Source of the DNA: Flectonema sp. DT1601 | Lineage: Eukaryota; Euglenozoa; Diplonemea; Diplonemida; Diplonemidae | Direction of reading: 5' to 3' | Length of the DNA stretch: 64,000 bases | Assembly: GCA_964019425.1 (NCBI GenBank) | Contig: OZ025840.1 | Span: 458,001 to 522,000 of the forward strand | In this document: positions 10,493 through 21,387 of the stretch, one piece after another | Layout: each line of letters opens with the position of its first letter | Numbering within the stretch: position 1 is the stretch's first letter | Translations under genes and position numbers: made by a program | The notes under the pieces: generated by a model | The model's database searches: none | What the model was told of the DNA's origin: nothing | The model's input: the letters and a program-made list of their open reading frames with translations, nothing else

Positions 10493-13400
10493 GGAAGCAC
10501 TTTACAAGGTATTAAAGAGAATTTTCGAACTCAAGGCCTATCCGGATAGTTGGGGCTTAGCATTTGTAACAATGCTCCCAAAGCCCAACTCCGATGGGAA
10601 AGACATCTCGAAAACGAGACCGATAGCTGTGGGCAACTGCGACGGGAAAATTTTTAATACGGTTATTCAGGAAGCCGTCGCAAACCACACTCTTTCTAAA
10701 TTTAATTTTCAAAAAGGCTTTAGGAAAGGTGTCTCTGGGTGTATCGAACATGCCACGATCACCTCAGAGATTTTTAAAGAAGTGAAAGCTCTCCGGAAAA
10801 ACCTAACAATTGTCTGGGTGGATTTGGCAGATGCTTTCGGCTCAGTCAAACATCAATTAATTTTCTTTGCTTTAAAATATTTCGGAATTCACGAAAGAAT
10901 AATCGGTTTCTATAAAAGGTATTATTCCTCCATGCGCGTCCAAATCAGAGTTGGAGAAGGCCTGACGCCCACTATCCCTTTTGAAGTTGGTGTCTTTCAA
11001 GGCTGCGTTTCCTCCCCAACCCTTTTTAATTTGGTATTCCAACTACTGCTCTTTTCCTTAGCAGTTCATCAACAGGAAGCCTACGAGTTTAACAATAAAT
11101 CCCTCCAACTATTAGTTGCAGCTTTTGCTGATGATTTACAACTTACCACGTCATCAAAGGCGGGGGCAAAATTGCTAATCAAGTCGCTCGAACAGTTTCT
11201 TTCCTGGTCTCGTGGTATGAAAGCGAAACCCCAGAAATGCATTGCCCACAGCTTTGTACAAGGGAAACCAGCTAACCCGGACCTGAAGATTAACAATGTT
11301 CCGATTACGAATCTCCAGGAAGCTGGAGAGTTCAAATACCTCGGGCGTTGGTTTGAGCCGAACGCCAAAGAACAGAAATTGCGAGAGCGCCTGACCACTT
11401 TTACCAGGAATTTTTTAAAAAAAGTCGACGCCATGCCACTATATGGGTCTCAGAAGGCTTGGTCTGTCCAACATTTGTTATTGTCAAGGTTAACATGGAG
11501 TTTAATGATCCATGACTTATCTCTCCCTTTTGCCAAAAAAATGGACAAAATTATTAAACCTTTTTTGAAGAAATGGTGGGGATTTGTCCGCTCTGCGAAC
11601 ACAGTCATCCTTTTTACCGGTTCAAAGAACACTGTTGGTCTCAGACACAAAAGAGTTGAGACGCTATATAAACAAGCGCAATCAATTAAACTAGACATCC
11701 TCAGATCCTCACAGGACTCTGACATGCACGGTGTCTACAATGTTATTATGGAGAAATCGTCCAACTGGTCGAAAAAGTTTTCAGCTTCTGCTGAGTGGGA
11801 GCGCCTTATTAAGTTTTTTTCTTACCGTTCTCTTGCGAAGCAATCAGCTGGTCTTGGTCACCGATTGCGCGATCTACGTACTACTCGCCCCGATCTCCTT
11901 AAGCGTTTTGAAGTGGAAGCCACAGATGAACTACTGAACTCTTTGAATAAATTACAAGTCCAAGGTCAGTGGAAGGAGTGGTCTAAATGTATGATAAACG
12001 ATTTCACCTGGAATAAGGTACTTAGGGAGGGAAATCCTGCCTATATCTCATTTCAACTGAAAGCGGTTACAAACACCCTCCCCTCACAAGATAATTTAAA
12101 GAGGTGGAACATCACCAATGTGGACCAAAATTGTGTTTTGTGTGGCAAAGTGAATCCTACCCTCAGGCATGTCTTAACAGGCTGTCCTGTCTCTTTAACA
12201 CAAGGGAGGTTCACGTGGCGTCACGACAGCGTTCTAAAACGCATTGTTATCTTCTTGGAAGAGTTGATAATAAAAGCCAACAAAAGAAAAGAAAACCTCC
12301 CGCCTCCCTCTCAAACTTTTTTAAAAACAGGGGAAAATAAACCCCTAGAAAGAATTTCTAAAGAGACAGGCGAACTTTCACTAGCGAATGATTGGGTCAT
12401 CCTCGACGATGTCGGTGATAACCGCCTAATTGTTCCTCTTGAAGTGTGCCATGTCTCGTCCTCTCTAAGACCAGACATTTTTATTTATTCTTTTTTTGCG
12501 AAAAGAGCACTGATTCTGGAGCTGACGTGTCCAAATGAAGATCGTTTCGAAACCTCTCATGTCTTAAAGGAAAAGAAATACCTAAAGCTAAGAGACTCGA
12601 TCATCGCTAATGGCTTCGACTGTAACATTTTTACTATTGAAGTTGGCGTACGAGGAAACATCTGCATGGACCAGCTGAACATCTGGACACGTCACATCGG
12701 TTCACCTTTAGCACCAACAAAAGCTTTATTTTGTGAATGCACCAGAATCGCCAGACAGTGCTCATATGTTCTGTTCCAGACGAGGAACCTCCCCACGTGG
12801 CATTCAAGACCACTAATGCGCAGCATTAAAGAAGAACCTGCCACTGCAAGTTTTATAAAAGATGGTAAAGAAATCTTCCCTGTGGAAGAAGTCAAAATCC
12901 ACAAAGTAACAAAACTGAAAACGATCGAAAAGCTCACCATTGAAAGATCGTGGCTTGAGAAATGTTTTATCTGGCAAACTTGTTACGCATCGGCTCTTTC
13001 TATTCTACTTATTGCCAATGGTTCTTCCTCCCCGGCCCCTTCTGTTTTGTTAGATGAGGATGAGCTCACTGGACTCTCCTTGTCATTCTCTTCTATTTCT
13101 TCCATCTCTTTCCAGACTCCCCCACCTGAACTCATGTCAACGGGATCGCAAACACTTCCTGCTGATTTCGCTATAGTGATAAGAACTCAATCTGACATGG
13201 GTTCTCAAACCCCCTTGTACAAAAAAAAAGAAGGAAAATTAAGGCTGAAACTTTCCTTGAAATGCCAGATTTTAGAAAACGAATTAGAGCAAATGAAAGA
13301 ACGAATTTTTTATGTTCTATTTTTATTTTACTTTAATGCGATGTCAGCCTCCCTCGAGAAAGACAAGCAGTTACTAAATGGATTACCTGTTGAGATCAAA

Positions 13401-14812
13401 GCTACCAACCAGGATCCATCCTCACTTCCTCCTGCGCCCCCTGTTTTAATTATTGAAAAAGATAGAAAAGAATATGAACTTCTGGAAGGAGTAATTCAAC
13501 GGTTAACAGCAGAACGCGATGAATCGAAGACTTCTCTTTCTGCACTAGTTCGACAATATGACTTAGTGGAAGATTACAGGAAACGTGAGCTCGCAAATCT
13601 GACTCAGAGAGCAGACCTATCGGAAATGGCGCTCTTTAATTACCATCAAAGGTTTGTTCTTCTGTCGAACGAATTGGAGACCAAATGTAATGAGGAAAGA
13701 GAAAGTAAAATAAGACTTTTCTATACTCAACAGGAGGTCGAGAGTTTGCGTGCCGCGCGTCCCCGTATGACCCACTTTAGTCAACAAGTTTCCCCCCGAA
13801 CCCCCGTTCTGTATGAATCTGTTGCTATGATGAAGATAGCAAAGAACTACCTCTCGCTCTTTACAACTACGAGTAGTCTTTTTACTCCTCTTATTAAACC
13901 CCTTATCCCTACCCTTAATTATATCACCCCTCTTTGTCCTCTAGCCTCAATTCCTCCGACAATGCCGCAGAGTGAAGCTCTCGACCGCACGCCGACCAAG
14001 ATTTTACGACAAGAGAGTCACATTATCTCCGTTAAAGAGAATACACCTATTGCGAGACAATGGTCCGAGGGTAGGATTGACTTACTCGAGAATTACTGTC
14101 GAGCAGTAGATGACTCTCTCGAAACAAACGAGAAAGCGGCAGAGCTCTCAGAACAACTTCTGGATGCCCAACTTCGCCTCTCGGAGCTGAATCACCAACG
14201 GTGTACAACTCACGCAGAGCAGCTTGAGCAATCCATGATGTTAACGGGACTGGCGAGCGATTTAAATGCTCAACTCGCCTTGGCACGGTCTCAAATTGCG
14301 GCCCTGAAGTTCCAATTAGCTTCATGGGCAGAAGGTTTGAGTCCGCCAGACACAGAAGAACATGAGGAAAATGAAACTCCGCCGAGAAAGTCTGAGCGTT
14401 CAACTCTGAAAAAACGAACCCCTCCATCAAGATATCGTTACAATCGAAGGAGATGTTCTGCTGATGACGTTCACGGTGACTCCACCCCCTTGTAATTCTC
14501 TTTTTCCTTACTTTCACATCACTTTGTTTATTTAGTTTTTTAGCTTATTTATTATTTATTGTTCGTTTTTGTTTGTATTATTTTATCGATATGTTTATGT
14601 CCGTCAGATCATAACGTTAATCTGGTTAATTGTTAATTGTTAATTATAAATGGTCTAAACCCCAATCCAAGTTCCCAAGGCTTGGCATAGATTTGAGTGA
14701 CGCCTTACTGGCCTCCTCATCCTCTATGAGTGGTGAGGGGGCCAGCAATGGTTTTTTTTTTTTTTCTCTTATTTCTTTTTTTCTTTTTCTTTTACTCTAA
14801 TATGAAATATTT
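10493..14812 (+). mobile_element. Non-LTR retrotransposon (LINE), RLE type, copy 1, 5'-truncated
   Basis: A LINE with one long open frame (see the CDS entry), a 3' UTR (14496-14640) and a conserved 3' tail (14640-14812) that is repeated inverted at 20380-20560. The 5' end is cut off: copy 2 carries roughly 80 more N-terminal codons. The element starts straight after a (TAAA)n tract. Restriction-like-endonuclease LINEs (R2, CRE, NeSL, Genie and relatives) are often site-specific, so nesting within satellites could be targeted, but the target is not proved here. Confidence 0.9.
10494..14495 (+). CDS. LINE polyprotein: reverse transcriptase, CCHC finger, restriction-like endonuclease, long coiled-coil tail
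   Basis: Open frame of about 1,330 codons; the first ATG is at 10572 and gives 1,307 residues, but homology starts at 10494, so the true start was lost. Numbering from that ATG: RT motif VWVDLADAF (81-89) and catalytic FADD (185-188); a C-X2-C-X8-H-X4-C finger (C521, C524, H533, C538); then an R2-like endonuclease with P634-D635, E650 and following lysines. In R2-type elements the finger and PD-(D/E)XK endonuclease nick the target and the RT copies RNA from the 3' end. Unusually, about 550 residues follow the endonuclease, including heptad-rich coiled coils (about 890-1060 and 1170-1250) and a basic C-terminus. The frame is intact. No apurinic endonuclease domain is seen. Confidence 0.93.
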   Translation, partial: EALYKVLKRIFELKAYPDSWGLAFVTMLPKPNSDGKDISKTRPIAVGNCDGKIFNTVIQEAVANHTLSKFNFQKGFRKGVSGCIEHATITSEIFKEVKALRKNLTIVWVDLADAFGSVKHQLIFFALKYFGIHERIIGFYKRYYSSMRVQIRVGEGLTPTIPFEVGVFQGCVSSPTLFNLVFQLLLFSLAVHQQEAYEFNNKSLQLLVAAFADDLQLTTSSKAGAKLLIKSLEQFLSWSRGMKAKPQKCIAHSFVQGKPANPDLKINNVPITNLQEAGEFKYLGRWFEPNAKEQKLRERLTTFTRNFLKKVDAMPLYGSQKAWSVQHLLLSRLTWSLMIHDLSLPFAKKMDKIIKPFLKKWWGFVRSANTVILFTGSKNTVGLRHKRVETLYKQAQSIKLDILRSSQDSDMHGVYNVIMEKSSNWSKKFSASAEWERLIKFFSYRSLAKQSAGLGHRLRDLRTTRPDLLKRFEVEATDELLNSLNKLQVQGQWKEWSKCMINDFTWNKVLREGNPAYISFQLKAVTNTLPSQDNLKRWNITNVDQNCVLCGKVNPTLRHVLTGCPVSLTQGRFTWRHDSVLKRIVIFLEELIIKANKRKENLPPPSQTFLKTGENKPLERISKETGELSLANDWVILDDVGDNRLIVPLEVCHVSSSLRPDIFIYSFFAKRALILELTCPNEDRFETSHVLKEKKYLKLRDSIIANGFDCNIFTIEVGVRGNICMDQLNIWTRHIGSPLAPTKALFCECTRIARQCSYVLFQTRNLPTWHSRPLMRSIKEEPATASFIKDGKEIFPVEEVKIHKVTKLKTIEKLTIERSWLEKCFIWQTCYASALSILLIANGSSSPAPSVLLDEDELTGLSLSFSSISSISFQTPPPELMSTGSQTLPADFAIVIRTQSDMGSQTPLYKKKEGKLRLKLSLKCQILENELEQMKERIFYVLFLFYFNAMSASLEKDKQLLNGLPVEIKATNQDPSSLPPAPPVLIIEKDRKEYELLEGVIQRLTAERDESKTSLSALVRQYDLVEDYRKRELANLTQRADLSEMALFNYHQRFVLLSNELETKCNEERESKIRLFYTQQEVESLRAARPRMTHFSQQVSPRTPVLYESVAMMKIAKNYLSLFTTTSSLFTPLIKPLIPTLNYITPLCPLASIPPTMPQSEALDRTPTKILRQESHIISVKENTPIARQWSEGRIDLLENYCRAVDDSLETNEKAAELSEQLLDAQLRLSELNHQRCTTHAEQLEQSMMLTGLASDLNAQLALARSQIAALKFQLASWAEGLSPPDTEEHEENETPPRKSERSTLKKRTPPSRYRYNRRRCSADDVHGDSTPL

Positions 14813-15660
14813 TTGAACAAAATGTGATTATTAATTTAAAAAAAAAAAAAAAGAAAAAAAATGTAAATGAATAATAAAAAAAAAAAAAAAAAAAAACATG
14901 CCTTGGGAATACAACCAAAGCCCCAATTAATCGGTCCTTTCTTTTTTCCTTCTTGTCAAGTGATCGCTCCACTCGTCGATCACCAAAACCGATTGTATTT
15001 ATATCTGTTCTTTTCTCAACGATCGGCTATACCGATCATTTTTTTTTTTTAAAAACAATTGTTTTCTTCTTCTCGACGATCAGATCCAATTGATCGACCT
15101 TTTCTTTTTTTTTCCTTTATTCCTTCCATCCCTCCCGCTCCCCTTATTTTAATAAAAACAAGATCAGCTCAGCTTGATCGTTAAACTTTTTTTTTTTTTT
15201 TATTTATTTATTTTTTTTTTTTTTTTATTTAAACTGATTGTATTTATATCTGGTTATTTTTCTCAACGATCGGCTATGCCGATCGACCTTTAAAATAATT
15301 GTCTTCTTCTTCTCGACGACCAGATCCAATTGATCGACCTTTTCTTTTTTTTTCCTTTATTCCTTCCATCCCTCCCGCTCCCCTTATTTTAATAAAAACA
15401 AGATCAGCTCAGCTTGATCGTTAAACTTTTTTTTTTTTTTTATTTATTTATTTTTTTTTTTTTTTATTTAAACTGATTGTATTTATATCTGGTTATTTTT
15501 CTCAACGATCGGCTATGCCGATCGACCTTTAAAATAATTGTCTTCTTCTTCTCGACGACCAGATCCAATTGATCGACCTTTTCTTTTTTTTTCCTTTATT
15601 CCTTCCATCCCTCCCGCTCCCCTTATTTTAATAAAAACAAGATCAGCTCAGCTTGATCGT
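14813..15660 (-). repeat. LINE 3' junction and three family-2 units (inverted)
   Basis: After the LINE tail come A-rich tracts (14837-14896) and a junction sequence (CCAATTAATCGGTCCTTTC region). Three family-2 units follow in minus orientation, each with a GATCGGC(or T)-ATA-type hairpin. The whole stretch 14640-15200 is repeated inverted at about 20000-20560. No gene is present. Confidence 0.85.
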
Positions 15661-16320
15661 TATTTATTTATTTATTTATATTTTTTTTTTTTTTGTTGGT
15701 CCTAGTCAAGACCTTAAACTGACTAATCGGTCTTAACTTTAACTAAGTGAATGAACCCTTTCCGTTTTCCTTTTCCCTTTATTACTCTCTATCTGGTCTG
15801 TTATGTCATAAATCTCATTTAATTTTATCATTCATTTTAATTTTCACTGTTTCCCATCTACATTTTATTTTCAAATAGTTCCGGTCTGTCTCTGATGATA
15901 AATAAAACTGATCATGTTAACTCAATATTTTTTTTTATTATGTGCAAGAGATACCAACACGCAAGAGATACCAACGCACATACGAGATACCAGCACTTCC
16001 GAGATACCGACACACAAGAGATACCAAGACACTTAAGATACCAGCAAGGACAGTGAGAGGTAGAATGAACTCTCCTCCTTGTGTCCGATCCTGATTATTT
16101 TTTGTTGAATTGGTAGTGTTACCTCATTTTGCTACTCTCGTATCTGTGTTGTGTTAACTCATGTAAGTGATCTTAACTCCTGTTAAATAAAAAAAAAAAT
16201 TTCAAAAAAAAAGAAACTAAAAAAGAAGAATTTTCAAATGAAGTTATATCAACCCCTGCCACCCATTATGATCAATTCCGCTTGTTTTTTTTTTTTTTTT
16301 TTTCTTCTTTCTTTTCTTCA
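15661..16320 (-). repeat. Inner module of satellite arm 3 (inverted)
   Basis: Reverse complement of 9839-10492: (TTTA)n tract, satellite-A-like motif, PalR-homologous cassette (about 15760-15890), minisatellite (15945-16055) and the AT-rich spacer (16190-16320). Only scattered substitutions separate it from arm 2. Confidence 0.85.
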
Positions 16321-19300
16321 AATATAAAAAAAAATTAAAAAATATAAAAGATGAAACAATGTTATCATTGTTTTTTTTATCGATCGACTATGTCGATTAC
16401 TTCCAGTTTTCCGTCCTGGTCAAGACGCTAAACTGATTGTTTTTTTTTTTTTTTTTAAAAAATTAATAAAAAGAATATAAAAAAAAAAAAAAAAAAGAAT
16501 AAACAATGTTATCATTGTTTTTTTTTTATCGTTCGACTTTGTCGACTAATTTCTATTTTCCGTTTCTTTTCTTTAAATAATAAATAAAAAGAATTTAAAA
16601 TAAAAAAAAAGAATAAACAATGTTATCATTGTTTTTTTATCGATCGACTATGTCGATTACTTTCTATTTTCCGTCCTGGTCAAGACGCTAAACTGATTGT
16701 TTTTTTTTTCAAAATTAATAAAAAAGAATATAAAAAAAAAAAAAAAAAAAAAAAAGAATAAACAATGTTATCATTGTTTTTTTTTTATTGTTCGACTTTG
16801 TTGACTAATTTCTATTTTCCGTTTTTTTCTTTAAAAAATAAATAAAAAGAATTTAAAATAAATAAAAAAGAATAAACAATGTTATCATTGTTTTTTTTTT
16901 ATCGATCGACTATGTCGATCACTTTCTATTTTCCGTCCTGGTCAAGACGCTAAACTGATTGTTTTTTTTTTCAAAATTAATAAAAAGAATAAAAAAAAAA
17001 AAAAAAAAAAAGAATAAACAATGTTATCATTGTTTTTTTTATCGTTCGACTTTGTTGACTAATTTCTATTTTCCGTTTTTTTTCTTTAAAAAATAAATAA
17101 AAAGAATTTAAAATAAAAAAAAAGAATAAACAATGTTATCATTGTTTTTTTATCGATCGACTATGTCGATCACTTTCTATTTTCCGTCCTGGTCAAGACG
17201 CTAAACTGATTGTTTTTTTTTCAAAATTAATAAAAAAGAATATAAAAAAATACAAAAAAAGAATAAACAATGTTATCATTGTTTTTTTTATCGTTCGACT
17301 TTGTCGACTAATTTCTATTTTCCGTTTTTTTTTTCTTTAAAAAATAAATAAAAAGAATTTAAAATAAAAAAAAAGAATAAACAATGTTATCATTGTTTTT
17401 TTATCGATCGACTATGTCGATCACTTTCTATTTTCCGTCCTGGTCAAGACGCTAAACTGATTGTTTTTTTTTCAAAATTAATAAAAAAGAATATAAAAAA
17501 AAAAAAAAAAAAAAGGAAAAACAATGTTATCATTGTTTTTTTTTATCGTTCGACTTTGTCGACTAATTTCTATTTTCCGTTTCTTTTCTTTAAAGAATAA
17601 ATAAAAAGAATTTAAAATAAAAAAAAAAAAAATAAACAATGTTATCATTGTTTTTTTATCGATCGACTATGTCGATCACTTTCTATTTTCCGTCCTGGTC
17701 AAGACGCTAAACTGATTGTTTTTTTTTTTTCAAAATTAATAAAAAAGAATATAAAAAAATACAAAAAAAAGAATAAACAATGTTATCATTGTTTTTTTTA
17801 TCGTTCGACTTTGTCGACTAATTTCTATTTTCCGTTTTTTTTTTCTTTAAAAAATAAATAAAAAGAATTTAAAATAAAAAAAAAGAATAAACAATGTTAT
17901 CATTGTTTTTTTATCGATCGACTATGTCGATCACTTTCTATTTTCCGTCCTGGTCAAGACGCTAAACTGATTGTTTTTTTTTTTCAAAATTAATAAAAAA
18001 GAATATTAAAAAAAATACAAAAAAAAAAAGAATAAACAATGTTATCATTGTTTTTTTTTTATCGTTCGACTTTGTCGACTAATTTCTATTTTCCGTTTTT
18101 TTTCTTTAAAAAATGAATAAAAAGAATTTAAAATAAAAAAAAAGAATAAACAATGTTATCATTGTTTTTTTTTATCGATCGACTATGTCGATTACTTTCT
18201 ATTTTCCGTCCTGGTCAAGACGCTAAACTGATTGTTTTTTTTTTCAAAATAAAAAAAAAATATTAAAAAAAAAAAAATAAAAAAAAAGAATAAACAATGT
18301 TATCATTGTTTTTTTTTTATCGTTCGACTTTGTTGACTAATTTCTATTTTCCGTTTTTTTTCTTTAAAAAATAAATAAAAAGAATTTAAAAAAAAAAAAA
18401 AAAAAAAAGAATAAACAATGTTATCATTGTTTTTTTTATCGATCGACTATGTCGATTACTTTCTATTTTCCGTCCTGGTCAAGACGCTAAACTGATTGTT
18501 TTTTTTTCAAAATTAATAAAAAAGAATATAAAAAAATACAAAAAAAAGAATAAACAATGTTATCATTGTTTTTTTTTATCGTTCGACTTTGTCGACTAAT
18601 TTCTATTTTCCGTTTTTTTTTCTTTAAAAAATAAATAAAAAGAATTTAAAATAAAAAAAAAAAAAAGAATAAACAATGTTATCATTGTTTTTTTTATCGA
18701 TCGACTATGTCGATTACTTTCTATTTTCCGTCCTGGTCAAGACGCTAAACTGATTGTTTTTTTTTCAAAATAAAAAAAAAATATTAAAAAAAAAAATAAA
18801 AAAAAAAGAATAAACAATGTTATCATTGTTTTTTTTTATCGTTCGACTTTGTTGACTAATTTCTATTTTCCATTTTTTTTCTTTTTAAAAAATAAATAAA
18901 AAGAATTAAAATAAAAAAAAAAAAAAAAAAGAATAAACAATGTTATCATTGTTTTTTTTATCGATCGACTATGTCGATTACTTTCTATTTTCCGTCCTGG
19001 TCAGGACGCTAAACTGATTGTTTTTTCTTTAAAAATAAATAAAAAGAATAAAAAAAAAAAAAAAAGGAATAAACAATGTTATCATTGTTTTTTTTTTATC
19101 GATCGACTATGTCGATTACTTACTATTTTCCGTCCTGGTCAAGACGCTAAACTGATTGTTTTTTCTTTAAAATAATTAAAAAGATTTAAAAAAAAAAAAA
19201 AAAAAAAAAAAATGAATAAACAATGTTATCATAGTTTTTTTTTCTATCGATCAACTATGTCGATTAATTTCTATTTTCCGTCCTGATCGAGACGCTAAAC

Positions 19301-19346
19301 TGATTGTTTCCTTTTTTTAAATAATAAATAAGAAAAAAAAAAAAAA
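16321..19346 (-). repeat. Hairpin satellite array 3 (A-B dimers, inverted)
   Basis: About 3 kb of the same A-B dimer satellite in minus orientation. Together with array 2 it forms the arms of a very large inverted repeat (6217-10492 against 15661-19771) enclosing the LINE and family-2 DNA. Unit order and homopolymer lengths differ between the arms, so this is not a simple mirrored read. Confidence 0.95.
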
Positions 19347-19546
19347 AAAAAAAAAAAAGAGCATCTCCCTGCTATCCCTCATATCCCCACAATAATATTA
19401 TACCTTTTCATTTTCTCTTTCCTTTTCTGGTCTTTTTTTTTTCTTTTTTTTCCTTTTTCATACAACGTTTTTTATTTATATATATATATTTTTTTTTTTT
19501 TTTTTTTTTTTCATGTTTGATTATTTCCTCTTCATTTTTTTTTTTC

Positions 19547-19578
<32 letters not shown>

Positions 19579-19771
19579 CCTCTGCCTCTCTCTTAATTCT
19601 GTTCGTTTCTTTGAAACGAAAATTCATTTGAATATTATTCCTTGGTCAGCAACCATCATTGTCGCCCTTTGGGCCTGTTAAAAAAAATAAAAATAAAAAG
19701 AAAGTTTACATCGGGAATAGGGCAGGAGCCAAAAGCTCCCAGTCCGTTACTTCCCACTTTATCGAAATTCA
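19347..19771 (-). repeat. Outer flank of satellite arm 3 (inverted)
   Basis: Reverse complement of 6217-6650. It ends at ATCGAAATTCAT, the fixed element terminus, and is followed directly by a family-2 unit that begins AAATAACGATCAAGCTGAGC. The same bases occur inverted just before the other end of the arm at 15640-15666. Confidence 0.85.
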
Positions 19772-20318
19772 TAAATAACGATCAAGCTGAGCTGATCTTG
19801 TTTTTATTAAATTAAGGGGAGCGGGAGGGATGGAAGGAATAAAGGAAAAAAAAAGAAAAGGTCGATCAATTGGATCTGGTCGTCGAGAAGAAGAAGACAA
19901 TTATTTTAAAGGTCGATCGGCATAGCCGATCGTTGAGAAAAATAACCAGATATAAATACAATCAGTTTAAATAAAAAAAAAAATAAATAAATAAATAAAA
20001 AAAAGTTTAACGATCAAGCTGAGCTGATCTTGTTTTTATTAAATAAGGGGAGCGGGAGGGATGGAAGGAATAAAGGAAAAAAAAAGAAAAGGTCGATCAA
20101 TTGGATCTGATCGTCGAGAAGAAGAAAACAATTATTTTAAAAAAAATGATCGGTATAGCCGATCGTTGAGAAAAGAACAGATATAAATACAATCGGTTTT
20201 GGTGATCGACGAGTGGAGCGATCACTTGACAAGAAGGAAAAAAGAAAGGACCGATTAATTGGGGCTTTGGTTGTATTCCCAAGGCATGTTTTTTTTTTTT
20301 TTTTTTTTATTATTCATT

Positions 20319-20353
<35 letters not shown>

Positions 20354-20400
20354 TAATCACATTTTGTTCAAAAATATTTCATATTAGAGTAAAAGAAAAA
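19772..20400 (+). repeat. Two family-2 units and LINE 3' junction
   Basis: Two family-2 units in plus orientation (CGATCGGC-ATA-GCCGATCG at 19914-19932), then the ACTTGACAAGAAGG junction sequence and long T tracts. This mirrors 14813-15660 across arm 3. Only homopolymer-coded frames are present. Confidence 0.85.
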
Positions 20401-21387
20401 GAAAAAAAGAAATAAGAGAAAAAAAAAAAAACCATTGCTGGCCCCCTCACCACTCATAGAGGATGAGGAGGCCAGTAAGGCGTCACTCAAATCTATGCCA
20501 AGCCTTGGGAACTTGGATTGGGGTTTAGACCATTTACAATTAACAGTTGACAATTAATCTGATTAACGTTATGATCTGACGGACATAAACATATCGACAA
20601 AATAATACAAATAAATAAATACTAATAGAAACTAGAACTTAGCAATCGTCATCTAAAAAGATTCTTCTGCGATCATGAAAGTTCGTTGAGGTTGGAGTTC
20701 GCTTTTTTTTTTTTTTTGATAAGCGCTCAAACCAATTACAATTAACAATTAATCTGATTGACGTTATGATCGGACAGACATAAGCATATCGACAAAATAA
20801 TACAAATAATTTAATACTAATAGAAACTAGAACTTAGCAATCGTCATCTAAAAAGATTCTTCTGCGATCATGAGGATTCGTTGAGGGTGGAGTTCGCTTT
20901 TTTTGTGATAGGCGCTCCCTCGGACGCTTTGGGGTCTCATTTTCTTCTTGCGCTTCCTTTTCGGGTGGGTTAAAACCATTTGCCCATGTTTGTAACTGAA
21001 ATTTGAGAGCTCTGTTTTGGTCTTTTGCCAAATAGAGTTGCTCAGAGAGCTCACTGGCCATCTCCATCAACAACATGGAATGATCCAGTTGTTCTTTATG
21101 GATAGTCTTCTGTTGATAGCTCAACTCGGAGCATCGACGTTGCTCTTCCACTAGTTTTTCCGAGAGCAGCGCCACTTTCTCATTTGTCTGGAGAGAGTCA
21201 CTTACCGCTTGACAGTAGTTGTCCAGTAAATCGAGTCTACCTTCGGACCATTGCCTCGCAATAGGTGAATCTTCCGTCGATGAGGTCGCCGCACTGTCTT
21301 TTTCTTGTTCCGTTTGAGCAGAAGACGATACCAGTAGTCTACTTTGAGACAGTTCAGAAGGGAACGTGATCAATGGAGAATGAGTTG
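20401..21387 (-). mobile_element. LINE copy 3, 3' end only (minus strand)
   Basis: Contains the LINE 3' tail (20401-20560), a truncated tandem duplicate of the last codons and 3' UTR (about 20560-20740, separated by a T15 run), then a further 3' UTR and the C-terminal coding region up to 21387, where PalR copy 2 begins. Tail and 3' UTR match copy 1 closely but the coding part is clearly diverged, so this is a different LINE subfamily or an older copy. Confidence 0.85.
20834..21386 (-). CDS. C-terminal coiled-coil segment of LINE polyprotein (partial, copy 3)
   Basis: An open frame of about 184 codons homologous to the last part of the copy 1 polyprotein. Aligned landmarks are PIARQWSEGR, a heptad-rich helix, ALKFQL, the acidic EENETP motif and a basic C-terminus with KKRTPPS. 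By eye roughly half to two thirds of residues are identical while the DNA is well diverged, and the frame is kept, so the C-terminal extension looks protein-coding and selected. The frame continues a little upstream into PalR, which is fortuitous. RT and endonuclease regions are missing from this copy. Confidence 0.75.

Noticed and set aside
10557-10751. Antisense frames across the LINE, also at 11081-11725
   Set aside because: They are shadows of the RT frame on the opposite strand and lack independent features.
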